A DNA stretch of 64,000 bases from Prevotella sp. (lineage in GTDB: Bacteria; Bacteroidota; Bacteroidia; Bacteroidales; Bacteroidaceae), in the NCBI GenBank assembly GCA_017554145.1, contig JAFZIZ010000021.1, forward strand, positions 1 to 64,000. Reading direction: 5' to 3'. Made by a program: the position numbers and the translations under genes. Under the pieces are notes generated by a model, which was not told the DNA's origin, made no database searches, and saw only the letters and a program-made list of their open reading frames with translations. Shown one piece after another: positions 42,034 through 51,256 of this stretch. How positions within the stretch are numbered: the first letter of the stretch is position 1; every line of letters starts with the position of its first letter.

Positions 42034-44213
42034 TTGAACTCTTGTATCTCCTTAATCATGTCCTTCACATCTTGATTGACTTGAAGAAAATTTGAATACA
42101 AGATACGCTCCCGCACCTCTGGGGAGTCGAAATGATAGAACTGAGGTATGGGATAATTGGCATAGTCAGCTTCCTCCCTGGAGATTTCCGCCATATCAAA
42201 ATTGGTCTTGCAGAAGAATTTGGAAGTCTGGAACTCCTCAGACTCCTGTATATCCATGCTGTCATTCCTTCCTGTCTTGGTCTTCACAAAGTCTCGTGCC
42301 GTCTGCCCACAAATCCAGCCAGTCGGCATATCGGCAATCTTTGAACCAGGCACAAGGCTGTCCATATTCTCGTTGAGATTGACAGAAGTGCGGTCACGGT
42401 CGATGGTCACACCTTTCTTCAGCTGCACCACTTTGCCAAAGATGTCGTTAGACAACCATTCAAGGGTTTCCTTGGCTCTGGCAGAGCCGCTGACCACGTT
42501 ACCAACTGTAGTGATAATCTTCTGCATACCTGTCTTGCCGTAGTCAGCTTCCAACTGTGGCAACTCCTGAAAGCCCAAAGCCACGCTGACTTTGTTGCTT
42601 CGGGCTGTACCGATCAAACGGTCGATCTTGTGGAAATACAACGTCGGCAGCTCATCGACGATGATGCTCACCGGAACGTTCTTGCCTTGACCCGTATTGA
42701 CCCGTGTGACGAGACGGTTCAATATCAAAGCATTCAAAGCACCGATGATACTTTCCATCTCGGGGTCATTGGCGATGAGCAAGTAGCTGGGATGCTTGGG
42801 ATCTGACACCTTCAGGTCGAAGTCATCGCCATCTTTATGGAATATCCAATATGACTCCTTGGTTGCCAGTCGGGAGGTAAAGACACGCAAAGTGCCAATC
42901 ATACCTTCCAACTGCTCCATTGCCTTGTTCTCAAAAGCTGTCTTAAAAGGACCAAGCAGAGGTGCCACTTCGGTATCGGTCATCAGCACTTCAAAGATTG
43001 TCTCATAACTCTCATTGAGGAAGGAGAGGATATGAGGCATGTCACTATACTTACCCAACCAATAGGCTGGTGTTGTAACATTGCCCATCGCATCGCGGAC
43101 TACACCTGTGGGCTTTATCATTCCTGTTTCCGGGTCAATGGTCTTGTCATAGTTCAACTCCTTACCGTTCTCATCATATGGACGTTTCTCGTAATTACAG
43201 AAGAAATAGATGCAGGCTGCCAAGAAGTTGACGGCAGAAGTCTGGAAGAACTGGTCGCTGCCTCCACCTCCCTCTTTCTTACCTTTCTGCAAGGATTCCA
43301 GGAGGGTCTCGGCAGTCTCACTGGCAGCGGCAAGGTTGCTGATATACTTCAACTGGATGGGGTTGACACGGCGACTGTACTCGACATTCACGAAGTTGAT
43401 GATGTTGAACTGGCACCCTTCAGGCGTGTTCCCTGCTTTTTTGTTGATACGATAATGGTAATAGAGCTTCTGGGCAAGCGTAGGGAACTTGTAATCATAA
43501 ACCACCATCGCAAAGCCCTTGGCACTGTGCTGGCGGATGAACGGCTCGATAATGCTGAAAGTCTTACCCGAGCCTGGTGTGCCGACGACCCATGTGCCTC
43601 GGAAAGGATTGATGACATTAACCCATCCCTTGCGGAACTTACCCTTATAATAATAGCGCATGGGGATATTGACGCTGTACTTGTTCTCCACCTTCTCTAC
43701 CATCTGCTCAAAGCTCTCGTTCTCAAAGTTGAAGCGGTCTTTCAACAGACCATTTTTCAAATACTTGGAAATGTTATCAAGAGCTACATGAACGAGCACC
43801 GTGCCGACAACAGACATTACAAAGTATATCCATGTGCTGCTGTGGACCGTGAAGAATGTGGGATTCCAACGGCGGTTGAAGACCCAGACGGAGAAGAACA
43901 TCAAAACGGCTCCAAAGGTAATGGGATAAATGACCATCTGCTTGGCATTGAACTCCAGATGCTTTTTGTTCCTGGTGCCGACACAGGTGACACATATCAT
44001 CAAGAACGTCATGATCTTGCTGTGGAGCATATGACCGTCCTGATAGACATCCATCAGTTTCAGCCTGCCATGCAGGTCAAGGAGGATGCTTCCCCAGAAG
44101 TCCAAAAGCTCTGGGGCTATGGCGTACTCAAAGAACTCCACGACCAAGGAGATATAGATGAATGTGCGGAATACCTTGTACAGCGTCTGCAGGTCTTTAC
44201 TCTCTTCCATCAT
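42024..44213 (-). CDS. VirD4-type conjugative coupling protein
   Basis: This 729-residue inner-membrane ATPase links the relaxosome and protein substrates to the transfer channel. Four membrane helices lie in residues 1-145, then Walker A GTPGSGKTFSI (near 214), Walker B SIIVDELPTLYF (near 519) and DNA-pump motifs (GFQELPQLEADYG). It corresponds to the MobC/TraG-like coupling proteins of Bacteroidetes elements. It is the last gene of the tra operon, 8 bases after the lipoprotein gene. No relaxase gene lies near it in the window. Confidence 0.88.
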   Translation of the reverse strand: MMEESKDLQTLYKVFRTFIYISLVVEFFEYAIAPELLDFWGSILLDLHGRLKLMDVYQDGHMLHSKIMTFLMICVTCVGTRNKKHLEFNAKQMVIYPITFGAVLMFFSVWVFNRRWNPTFFTVHSSTWIYFVMSVVGTVLVHVALDNISKYLKNGLLKDRFNFENESFEQMVEKVENKYSVNIPMRYYYKGKFRKGWVNVINPFRGTWVVGTPGSGKTFSIIEPFIRQHSAKGFAMVVYDYKFPTLAQKLYYHYRINKKAGNTPEGCQFNIINFVNVEYSRRVNPIQLKYISNLAAASETAETLLESLQKGKKEGGGGSDQFFQTSAVNFLAACIYFFCNYEKRPYDENGKELNYDKTIDPETGMIKPTGVVRDAMGNVTTPAYWLGKYSDMPHILSFLNESYETIFEVLMTDTEVAPLLGPFKTAFENKAMEQLEGMIGTLRVFTSRLATKESYWIFHKDGDDFDLKVSDPKHPSYLLIANDPEMESIIGALNALILNRLVTRVNTGQGKNVPVSIIVDELPTLYFHKIDRLIGTARSNKVSVALGFQELPQLEADYGKTGMQKIITTVGNVVSGSARAKETLEWLSNDIFGKVVQLKKGVTIDRDRTSVNLNENMDSLVPGSKIADMPTGWICGQTARDFVKTKTGRNDSMDIQESEEFQTSKFFCKTNFDMAEISREEADYANYPIPQFYHFDSPEVRERILYSNFLQVNQDVKDMIKEIQEFNKK

Positions 44214-44221
44214 GGTTTATT

Positions 44222-44887
44222 CTACTCTTCTTTGTTGAGACGTATCATCAGAATAGGACGCACTGGATAAGCCGAATGCTTGTCGGAGCTCTCAAAACGA
44301 CCTGAATAAAGACTGAAACGCCAGGCTCTGTCTGTGGTGGCTACCTCACATTCGGTACTGGTCCAGTACCAACAATCCACATTGTCAATGGGAAGGATGT
44401 CACCGCCACATCGCTCTATGGTTTGATTGACAACACTTCTGGTCACAAAGAGCTTGTACATCTCGCTTACAGACGGTATGAAATATTTGTCCTGAATGCT
44501 CGCGGCAACGGGTGACGCTATCTTGCCATAACGCATGGCTGTAGTATTCGTCTCGCCATCACAAGCACTGATGTCGGCAGACGTTCCTTGTGTCACATAG
44601 ATGGTGTCGGGATTGCAGAAAGCATTCGCTGGAGAGTCCTTCAGACTGACCGCGTAAGCAACGCCCGAGATGGCATCTGTGGCATCTATATAGAAAAGAA
44701 CGGCTTCAGGGATGTTGCCATCAGCAATGCAGCGGTCATAAGTGCTCACCTCGCCATTGGTGCAATAGACCATACCCGGTTGCCAGGAACGCCACGAAAA
44801 ATCCTCCTCAAGATGCTCGTCACAAGAGGTGAAGATCATGGTGGCCACGATGGCAACTAACCAATAGTGGATAAATCTTATATTCAT
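44222..44887 (-). CDS. Lipoprotein with C-type-lectin/DUF1566-like domain
   Basis: This 221-residue protein has a lipoprotein signal with a lipobox near FTSCDE (Cys about residue 23). The mature part ends in a fold typical of DUF1566/lectin-like surface proteins (CWYWTSTECE ... WRFSLYSGRFESSDKH ... YPVRPILMI). It sits between TraO and the coupling protein in the tra operon. It could contact a recipient cell or the outer membrane during mating; this is inferred from the fold and location. Confidence 0.65.
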   Translation of the reverse strand: MNIRFIHYWLVAIVATMIFTSCDEHLEEDFSWRSWQPGMVYCTNGEVSTYDRCIADGNIPEAVLFYIDATDAISGVAYAVSLKDSPANAFCNPDTIYVTQGTSADISACDGETNTTAMRYGKIASPVAASIQDKYFIPSVSEMYKLFVTRSVVNQTIERCGGDILPIDNVDCWYWTSTECEVATTDRAWRFSLYSGRFESSDKHSAYPVRPILMIRLNKEE

Positions 44888-44900
44888 TGTCTATCCGTTT

Positions 44901-45428
44901 TTAACGTGCCCCTGTAGGGAGCTTGATTCCCAATACTAATCCTGTACGGAACAGATCCTGACCATTGATGCACACATCCGTCTTGACCTGCCAGTAGAGA
45001 TGCCAGCCATGGCGGAGAACATAGTTGTGTTCGTAGCCGACATGCGCCCAGCCAACGAACTCATGCGTGTCACTGCCGGCACTGGCGCCAAGGCGCAAAC
45101 TGCCGTACTTGTTTCTTGAACGTGTCACACAAGGCTTGTATGCAATTCCCAAGCCCCATGTACGGTAATTGTTCCAGAAAGAGTCCTTTGTGACATGACC
45201 GGCTTTCTCGTCTTTTGTCCACTTGACATAGCCATTGGCAAAATACTCCCATGCATTATGACTCTTGGTCTCATGTTCCACAGCAAGGGTGGCATCCAAT
45301 CCACTCTCATAAAGCGCGCCGAAGCCCAACGAGAGTCGGTTGCCATGGCTCTGCGCTCTACCCGTCACTGTCATCAACAACATGACAGAGACAAGCAACA
45401 GTTTGAAAAAAAGTTCTTTTTCTCTCAT
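44901..45428 (-). CDS. traO: Conjugative transposon protein TraO
   Basis: This 175-residue protein has a signal peptide (about 1-25, ending GRAQS) and an outer-membrane-like beta pattern (RLSLGFGALYESGLDATLAV, YGSLRLGASAGSD, LFRTGLVLGIKLPTG). This is the layout of TraO proteins of Bacteroidetes elements. It follows TraN with a 12-base gap. The expected role is as a small outer-membrane part of the transfer system. Confidence 0.75.
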   Translation of the reverse strand: MREKELFFKLLLVSVMLLMTVTGRAQSHGNRLSLGFGALYESGLDATLAVEHETKSHNAWEYFANGYVKWTKDEKAGHVTKDSFWNNYRTWGLGIAYKPCVTRSRNKYGSLRLGASAGSDTHEFVGWAHVGYEHNYVLRHGWHLYWQVKTDVCINGQDLFRTGLVLGIKLPTGAR

Positions 45429-45440
45429 GGTCGAAACGGT

Positions 45441-46304
45441 TTAGTTCTCCATCAACAGGACATTGTTGAACGAATCTGCATTCAGCACGTCTTCGTACTC
45501 AATGCTGAGACTTATCGTGCGGCCACTGATCTGCTGCTCGCTGAGTTCGATGGTCAGCATCTTGTCATTGGGGAAGGTCATCTTCTTCAGGACTATGACG
45601 TTCCTGTAACCGTAACGGAACGACCGAGTGGGGTCAAGGACAAGTTCAGGGATCAACTCTATGGTCTGGACGGTCGTGGACCTGGCGGTTTTCTTGTCAT
45701 TGAGTTTCACTCTCAGCTGATCGATGTCAAAACGGATGTTTGTTCTGTTATCCACCGAGAAGTCGATGAAGAAATACTCACCGACACTGTAGATACTATT
45801 CAGACGCATGACCATTCTGTCTCTCTTGGTAGAGACATTGCGGACGCGCGCAGGTGATGCCCATATCTGACGGGCATAGCGGGTCATGTCTTCTGTTGAC
45901 ATGCTGATGGCTGGGTTATTGTATGGTTCGCGTTCATCCAACGTGATGGTTTTCTCCGTCACCGCCTCGTCCATACGGGAGGTGTAAATAAGAGCATACT
46001 GGCTGCGATAGCGTTCCGTGATTATGGTAACGACCGCCAACACATCACCGTCGTGATGAATCTCCATACCTTCCTTGGGCTTCAGACGGACGATATTTCT
46101 GATGGGTTGGTCACCAGCTACCTTATCGGTACTGATGTCCACGAAGCGGACGGGTTCACTGGCCGTAATGACGGTCGTGACATTCTCATTGATGGTAAGA
46201 TATTGCATATCATCCATCGTTTTCTGTGCCATGACAGGCGCGGCGGAGAGCAGCGCAAGTGCTGCCAAGCCGAAGATACTTGATTGTTTCATAATGATGC
46301 TCAT
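45441..46304 (-). CDS. traN: Conjugative transposon protein TraN (VirB9-like)
   Basis: This 287-residue secreted protein has a signal peptide (about 1-26, ending VMAQ) and a beta-rich mature part (LTINENVTTVITASEPVRFVDIS, then IRFDIDQLRVKLNDKK). It matches TraN/DUF4138 proteins of Bacteroidetes elements, thought to fill the VirB9 position in the outer-membrane core complex. It overlaps TraM by 4 bases. Confidence 0.85.
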   Translation of the reverse strand: MSIIMKQSSIFGLAALALLSAAPVMAQKTMDDMQYLTINENVTTVITASEPVRFVDISTDKVAGDQPIRNIVRLKPKEGMEIHHDGDVLAVVTIITERYRSQYALIYTSRMDEAVTEKTITLDEREPYNNPAISMSTEDMTRYARQIWASPARVRNVSTKRDRMVMRLNSIYSVGEYFFIDFSVDNRTNIRFDIDQLRVKLNDKKTARSTTVQTIELIPELVLDPTRSFRYGYRNVIVLKKMTFPNDKMLTIELSEQQISGRTISLSIEYEDVLNADSFNNVLLMEN

Positions 46305-47533
46305 TTTGTCTGTTTCTTTTCCTTAGAATTAATCAGATAGACCTGTGTGCCATATTTGATATTCACTTTATTTTTACGGATACCTTTGGATATGGCATTG
46401 GCGGTCTTTTGGTATGCGTTCTGCAGGGCTTGCATTCCCCATCGTCCCATGCTGCTTGTCGCTGAGCCGTCATTGATACTCATGCTTTGGCTCATGGCAC
46501 CGCTCGCCACATCCTGAGTGGTTTCCCTAAAACTGCTGCGCGGGACATACAGGCCTTCCATGCCATCGGTGTCGTAGATGCTGAGATTGACTTTAACCAA
46601 TTCATCATTGACAAGGACGCTCTTGACCGTTCCCTTGACTCGCTGCTGGCTGAAGCCGCTCATGATGCAGAAGAGATAGCTGCCTTTCGGGATGGTCCGC
46701 TCGCCGATGTCAATGTCATCAAGCAGACGGAGACGTACCCGGCTACCATCAACGGCCTTGACATCCTCATCGACAATGGCCTTAATCAGCTTGTGCTCCG
46801 GCTCATTGGTAATGATGGTGTTAAAATAGTCGGAAGTTTCTTTTAGGGTCTTGACAACTTCCTCAGGTTTGGCCTCTTCCGCTATCTCAGTAACGGCTTT
46901 CTCGTTGACAGTTACCAGGCCATTAATTTCTTCTTTGCTTTGGGATACTGGTTCATCATCGTCATCGGCATGGCTGTCGGTCGCACTATTCATGCCCGAC
47001 ACCTGACGCTGACCTTGTTGGCGGGCTTCTTCCAAAGCCCTGCGGAGACTTTCCAGCGTCTCATCTTCCTCGGGAGTGTTGCCGTCTGGCCGCTCGTCGG
47101 TGAGGTTATCATCCAATGCTTGCTGCTGTCGCATCTGCTCCTGCAACTGACGCAGCTTCTCCATGGATTCCTGTGCCTGTCGGCTGCTCTGGTCCATGGC
47201 CGCCACCTCGGCATCAGAATACTGTGAGGTGTATTCTTCCTTCATGTCTTCTCCACCACGTTCGATATTCTCGACGGCTGACTCATCTTTGATTTTGCCG
47301 AAGTCGTTGAGCATGTTGGTGTATTTGTCACCAATGCCGTCGCCCTTAATGTTGGCATCAGGCAGTTTGTCATTGAAAAACTCGGTGGTTTCCAGATTGG
47401 ACTTGTCGACCTCTACCTTCTCCGTACCAAATAGCCGAATGACAAAGAAACCCAAAAACAGGATGGGGATATACAGGATGGCAGGAAGCATGTACTTGGG
47501 CTGCCGGAAATTGATTTTATCGAAAGGCTTCAT
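46301..47533 (-). CDS. traM: Conjugative transposon protein TraM (VirB10-like)
   Basis: This 410-residue protein has one N-terminal membrane helix (about 14-35), a long acidic/Gln-rich coiled-coil linker (about 60-210), and a C-terminal domain (about 270-410) with the TraM pattern 'SYLFCIMSGFSQQRVKGTVK' and GLYVPRSSF. TraM is the Bacteroidetes equivalent of VirB10, bridging inner and outer membranes. It overlaps TraL by 17 bases and TraN by 4. Confidence 0.87.
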   Translation of the reverse strand: MKPFDKINFRQPKYMLPAILYIPILFLGFFVIRLFGTEKVEVDKSNLETTEFFNDKLPDANIKGDGIGDKYTNMLNDFGKIKDESAVENIERGGEDMKEEYTSQYSDAEVAAMDQSSRQAQESMEKLRQLQEQMRQQQALDDNLTDERPDGNTPEEDETLESLRRALEEARQQGQRQVSGMNSATDSHADDDDEPVSQSKEEINGLVTVNEKAVTEIAEEAKPEEVVKTLKETSDYFNTIITNEPEHKLIKAIVDEDVKAVDGSRVRLRLLDDIDIGERTIPKGSYLFCIMSGFSQQRVKGTVKSVLVNDELVKVNLSIYDTDGMEGLYVPRSSFRETTQDVASGAMSQSMSINDGSATSSMGRWGMQALQNAYQKTANAISKGIRKNKVNIKYGTQVYLINSKEKKQTK

Positions 47534-47909
47534 ATTCGTCTGTTTGATGTGGGTGATTATTTATGTTGTCTTTATCATTCTCTGGTTGCTGTGGCGCATG
47601 GTGACGCTTGAAATGCAGCTGCTGCTCCTGCCGCTCGACAGCACTGGAGGGCTGAGGACGGTACTTTACCGCTTGCGTCATGCGGTACAGGCTAAGGCCC
47701 ACGCTGAACAGCACAAAGGAGAAGACGAGGGCAAGAAACAGCTTGGTGTGCCTGGAGGCAAACCGTTGCACACAGGCGGCACCCTTGTCGAGTTTCAGGG
47801 TCTGGGCGAAGGTCTTGCCCGCCGCCACATCTTTCTCGTACCGCTCTTTGTACTTCGGGTCACTCTTATCGGGGATTTCCTCCCCGAACAGTATTTTCTT
47901 AAATTTCAT
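47517..47909 (-). CDS. traL: TraL-like small membrane protein
   Basis: This 130-residue protein has a basic cytoplasmic N-terminus (about 1-55), one membrane helix (about 56-76: FLALVFSFVLFSVGLSLY) and a Gln/His-rich tail ending EAFR. Its place between TraK and TraM and its layout fit the TraL/DUF3989 group. The role is structural in the channel. Sequence support is weaker than for its neighbours. Confidence 0.65.
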   Translation of the reverse strand: MKFKKILFGEEIPDKSDPKYKERYEKDVAAGKTFAQTLKLDKGAACVQRFASRHTKLFLALVFSFVLFSVGLSLYRMTQAVKYRPQPSSAVERQEQQLHFKRHHAPQQPENDKDNINNHPHQTDEYEAFR

Positions 47910-47921
47910 ATTGTTGTGCGT

Positions 47922-48536
47922 TTAATAGTTTGACTTCGTGCGCTGTTCCAGGTCTTTGTTCAGAATCGTGCGCCAGTTGACGATAAGCAAGCCATGCGGA
48001 TTGTTTTCTGTTCTCGGCACACGTTTCAGATAACCCTCTGTAACGAGTTCACGCATCAACACTGATGTCCTGCGTTCGATACGTTGCCGGCCATAGTAGG
48101 TGAACGACATGTTCTCCTCACTGAAGCGGATGCTGTCACAGAAAATGCTGAAAACGGCGCTCGTTCCCATGATATTGCCATAAAAGCCTTTTTCCTTCAA
48201 AGCGTTGTACTGGGCAAGACCTGACTCATCTATGAGATACATGGCCTTCTCCATCGTGTACTTGATATACTTGTCATCGGGCGCCAAAGTAAAGAAGTAA
48301 TGATGGAACATTTCCACATGGCTCTTGGCTTCCACGTCAAGGGTCTCTTCCATCGTGCTTCGGTTGACGAGTATCGGCACATTGCCGTCCAGGACATACA
48401 CTTTCTGCTGTGCATCACTGACCATTCCTCTGGCTGTCCAGATGCTGCCGAGGGAGATCACCACACAACCGACAAGAAAGAGGCTGCACAGTATCAGGAC
48501 CAGTTTAATCTTGTTTTCTAAATTTTTGATAACCAT
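47922..48536 (-). CDS. traK: Conjugative transposon protein TraK (VirB8-like)
   Basis: This 204-residue protein has a membrane helix near the N-terminus (about 10-32: IKLVLILCSLFLVGCVVISLG) and a periplasmic domain. It follows the TraK pattern: VYVLDGNVPILVNRSTMEET, VEMFHHYFFTLAPDDKYI, YGRQRIERRTS. TraK is considered the VirB8-like inner-membrane scaffold. It lies 17 bases after TraJ. Confidence 0.85.
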   Translation of the reverse strand: MVIKNLENKIKLVLILCSLFLVGCVVISLGSIWTARGMVSDAQQKVYVLDGNVPILVNRSTMEETLDVEAKSHVEMFHHYFFTLAPDDKYIKYTMEKAMYLIDESGLAQYNALKEKGFYGNIMGTSAVFSIFCDSIRFSEENMSFTYYGRQRIERRTSVLMRELVTEGYLKRVPRTENNPHGLLIVNWRTILNKDLEQRTKSNY

Positions 48537-48553
48537 AACATGAATGCTTTAAA

Positions 48554-49678
48554 TTAGACTCCTACTAAACGCCCTGCGGACTGGCGCATGGAGGTGGCAA
48601 TCCCTTCACCGAAGCTACGGGTGGAGAAGGCCGTATCACCCTCTGGTATCATCCATGCGGCAAGGTCTGGAACGAGGTTCAGACACTTGAGGGCAACGAC
48701 ACTGGCAGCCATCAGGTAACCCGCTGAGAAGAAAGCGTTCTGCAAGTAATTGACCACCGTCTCATCAGATGCCGTGACCGCTGCAAGGTCATTGTATTGT
48801 ATGTTGATGACAATATCGAAGAGCAAAAGGACATAGAAACCGACGAAGTAAAGCATCGCACCGTAGAAATGGACGGTGAGATACCTGATGATCCACTTTG
48901 CCCAGGCACCTTCCCACTTCGGCAACAAGGAGAATGCCCACTGGATGGGTCCGAAAATGGTGAGCATACCCAACAGGATCTGCTGGCAATAGATGGTTCC
49001 CCACCAACCGATACGGAAAGTGATTAACGCTATCAGCATGATAATCTTATCAGCAAGCATGACCAAACCAGCCGTAGTGCTGGTCATCTCTGCCTTGACA
49101 ATGTTCTTTTCATCCTCAGCGGCAGCATCGGCATCTGTGACATCCTGCACACTGCTCTGTGTGAGTAAAACACTGACGGCGTTGCTGGCAGCCTTGATGG
49201 TGGATATGGGATCGGCGGCTTCATCGCCTAACTGATACATGAGCTGCTGCACGTCCTGCATCCTGTCCTCTACCTGTGCCGCCTCTGCCTCATAAAGGTC
49301 ATGGGTATAACTTCCTATGGCATTGGGGATATAACTGAGGAAGTCCAAGGCGCACCAGGTGCTGCTGCCACCTGCCATACCCGTGTCAGAAGGCGGGTAC
49401 CACCAACAGAGGACTATGCTCACCGCCAGTGGCTTGAAAAGTTTCATCACATCCAGCGGCTCACGTTTGACCATCATCTTGTAAGCCATGTGGGCACAGA
49501 TAATGATCGCAAAGAGTCCTGCCAAAGCCATGGACATCTGAAGAATCCACCAGAAAGGCCCTTGGCCGCCTGTGAACGTGGCATCGGTCAGGAACTCGTT
49601 GGTTCTGAATATCACGTCATCAATCTCTTCTTCGAGAAGGTTGATTCCGAAATCTACTGCTGTACTGTCATTACTCAT
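48554..49678 (-). CDS. traJ: Conjugative transposon protein TraJ (VirB6/TrbL-like)
   Basis: This 374-residue polytopic inner-membrane protein has at least six hydrophobic segments (for example 'MSMALAGLFAIIICAHMAY' near 48-66, MLYFVGFYVLLLFDIV near 285) and the FGPIQWAFSLLPKWEGAW motif region of TraJ/TrbL proteins. VirB6-like proteins guide DNA through the inner membrane. It lies 12 bases after the gene at 49691. Confidence 0.85.
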   Translation of the reverse strand: MSNDSTAVDFGINLLEEEIDDVIFRTNEFLTDATFTGGQGPFWWILQMSMALAGLFAIIICAHMAYKMMVKREPLDVMKLFKPLAVSIVLCWWYPPSDTGMAGGSSTWCALDFLSYIPNAIGSYTHDLYEAEAAQVEDRMQDVQQLMYQLGDEAADPISTIKAASNAVSVLLTQSSVQDVTDADAAAEDEKNIVKAEMTSTTAGLVMLADKIIMLIALITFRIGWWGTIYCQQILLGMLTIFGPIQWAFSLLPKWEGAWAKWIIRYLTVHFYGAMLYFVGFYVLLLFDIVINIQYNDLAAVTASDETVVNYLQNAFFSAGYLMAASVVALKCLNLVPDLAAWMIPEGDTAFSTRSFGEGIATSMRQSAGRLVGV

Positions 49679-49690
49679 CGGAGGATTCGT

Positions 49691-50425
49691 TTAATTGTTA
49701 TTGTTTAAGCTATTGCCGGTACTTCCCTGACGGGACGCATCACGCCAGCGATTATATCCTGCCGTGGCATTTTCACTGACACGGTGCTGGAAGCGGGACA
49801 TGGACTGGATCAGGTGGTCGGCCTGGTTCTTGGTAGTCAGATAGCGCACCCTCAACAACAGGTTGTCGTTGCTTTTGACAATCTCATCATAGATGGCCAT
49901 GTACTGCTTCTGACGCTCGCTGTTGGGCATATAGGCATTATGGGTGACTTTGATGGCAAAGTCATACATCTGGCCCAACTCCCTCCAGGCCGTAATCTCA
50001 TCACTGCCGGTCTTCCCACTCAAAGCGTTGATGTTGTTCTTAAAACCGAGAAGCCTGTTCTCGATCTTGTTACCCTCCGAGACCCATGCCAGGTCTATCT
50101 GCCTATCGGCGATATTGGCAGCCTCGATTTTTGCACGACCTTCCAAGTCAGCCTGTATGCTGTCGGCATACTCCACCTGCGGAATGGAGGCGGCATTGGC
50201 AGCAAGACGAAGGGTGTTTTTGACGGACGTGGTTGCCTTTGCGCCCTCCCAATAGTTATGGTGCGTCACCTTATAGTACAATTCAGGCGTTAGGCTACCA
50301 GCGCCTACTTCCATGACTTCTATCTGCGCCTGTTTGGATGCATCATGATTATAGGTCATGGTCTGAGCGTTGGTTCCTGACATGGAGAACAATAAAATTG
50401 AAACAGTATAAATAGTTTTTCTCAT
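49691..50425 (-). CDS. Periplasmic helical conjugation protein (paralogue 3)
   Basis: This 244-residue secreted protein has a signal peptide (about 1-20, ending TNAQ) and a helical mature part with C-terminal SENATAGYNRWRDAS before an Asn-rich end. It occupies the place of TraI in Bacteroidetes tra operons, just before TraJ. It shares size, helical layout and the late W-R motif with the genes at 24963, 25672 and 50451. A VirB5-like or periplasmic accessory role is inferred. Confidence 0.6.
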   Translation of the reverse strand: MRKTIYTVSILLFSMSGTNAQTMTYNHDASKQAQIEVMEVGAGSLTPELYYKVTHHNYWEGAKATTSVKNTLRLAANAASIPQVEYADSIQADLEGRAKIEAANIADRQIDLAWVSEGNKIENRLLGFKNNINALSGKTGSDEITAWRELGQMYDFAIKVTHNAYMPNSERQKQYMAIYDEIVKSNDNLLLRVRYLTTKNQADHLIQSMSRFQHRVSENATAGYNRWRDASRQGSTGNSLNNNN

Positions 50426-50450
50426 TTTCTCTACCCTTTATTCGATTTCG

Positions 50451-51233
50451 TTAATCATCCAATATGTTTCCGGCTTCCCTCCATCTGCCAAAGGCTTCAT
50501 CAGCCATCTGGCTGATGGTCTTGGAGCGATACAGCTCTGACTTCCAGTAACTCGTTCTTGCCTTGATGAACTTCCAGGTCTGATAATAGGCATTGTTTAC
50601 AATGTCCTTGATGCGGTCAAGTGACTTGTTGATATTGTCTATCATCAGCGTCAGCGAAGCAGTGGTGCAACAGACCTGCCCACTGGCGTATGCAGCAAGG
50701 GCACAGACGGAGGAATAGAGATTCTGGCATTCCCCTGCAAGATTGGCCACGGCCCTGCCGTTGACAAACAAGAGGAGGGTGTCGGCACTCTCGATTCGGC
50801 CTCGCTGGATAATCTTTTCGTTGAACTCTTCCAGGAGGGCTTTGTACTTGACAATCTTCTCAGAAACATTGTCGTAGGTTCGATATACATTGAACCCGGT
50901 ACTGACGGTGCTATACACCAGATCGATGATGTCGAAGGCACGGGTATATTTGTCAAGTTCAAGGTTAATGTCACGGTATTCCCGATGCGTCACCTTGCTG
51001 ACCTTGTGCAACAGGGCGTTGCTCTCTTCCAAAGTGGCACGAGCAAGAAGCAGACTGCGCTGTTTCTTGTGGTCATGGATATAGGCTTCGATCGTCGGGA
51101 TGTCATTGGGAACAATCTGCGCCAAAGCATATTTCGGACACACAACGACAAGGCAAAGCAGCAAGAGCATTCTTGTCAGAGTCCCTCTTCTGTTTCCGTT
51201 GTTTTGATTCGACTTATTAACTGTATTGATCAT
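50451..51233 (-). CDS. Periplasmic helical conjugation protein (paralogue 4)
   Basis: This 260-residue secreted protein has a signal peptide (about 20-39, ending YALAQ) and a fully helical mature part containing GECQN and QVCCTTAS cysteines that could form disulphides. The C-terminus ADEAFGRWREAGNILDD carries the same Trp-Arg motif as its three relatives. It lies 25 bases before the gene at 49691 and after the 874-residue protein. A structural part of the transfer channel is likely. Confidence 0.6.
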   Translation of the reverse strand: MINTVNKSNQNNGNRRGTLTRMLLLLCLVVVCPKYALAQIVPNDIPTIEAYIHDHKKQRSLLLARATLEESNALLHKVSKVTHREYRDINLELDKYTRAFDIIDLVYSTVSTGFNVYRTYDNVSEKIVKYKALLEEFNEKIIQRGRIESADTLLLFVNGRAVANLAGECQNLYSSVCALAAYASGQVCCTTASLTLMIDNINKSLDRIKDIVNNAYYQTWKFIKARTSYWKSELYRSKTISQMADEAFGRWREAGNILDD

Positions 51234-51256
51234 ATTACTGATTCTTTATAGGGTTG

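Noticed and set aside
43032..44270. Long + strand frame of 412 codons
   Set aside because: It is antisense to the well-supported coupling-protein gene and has no recognisable motif.
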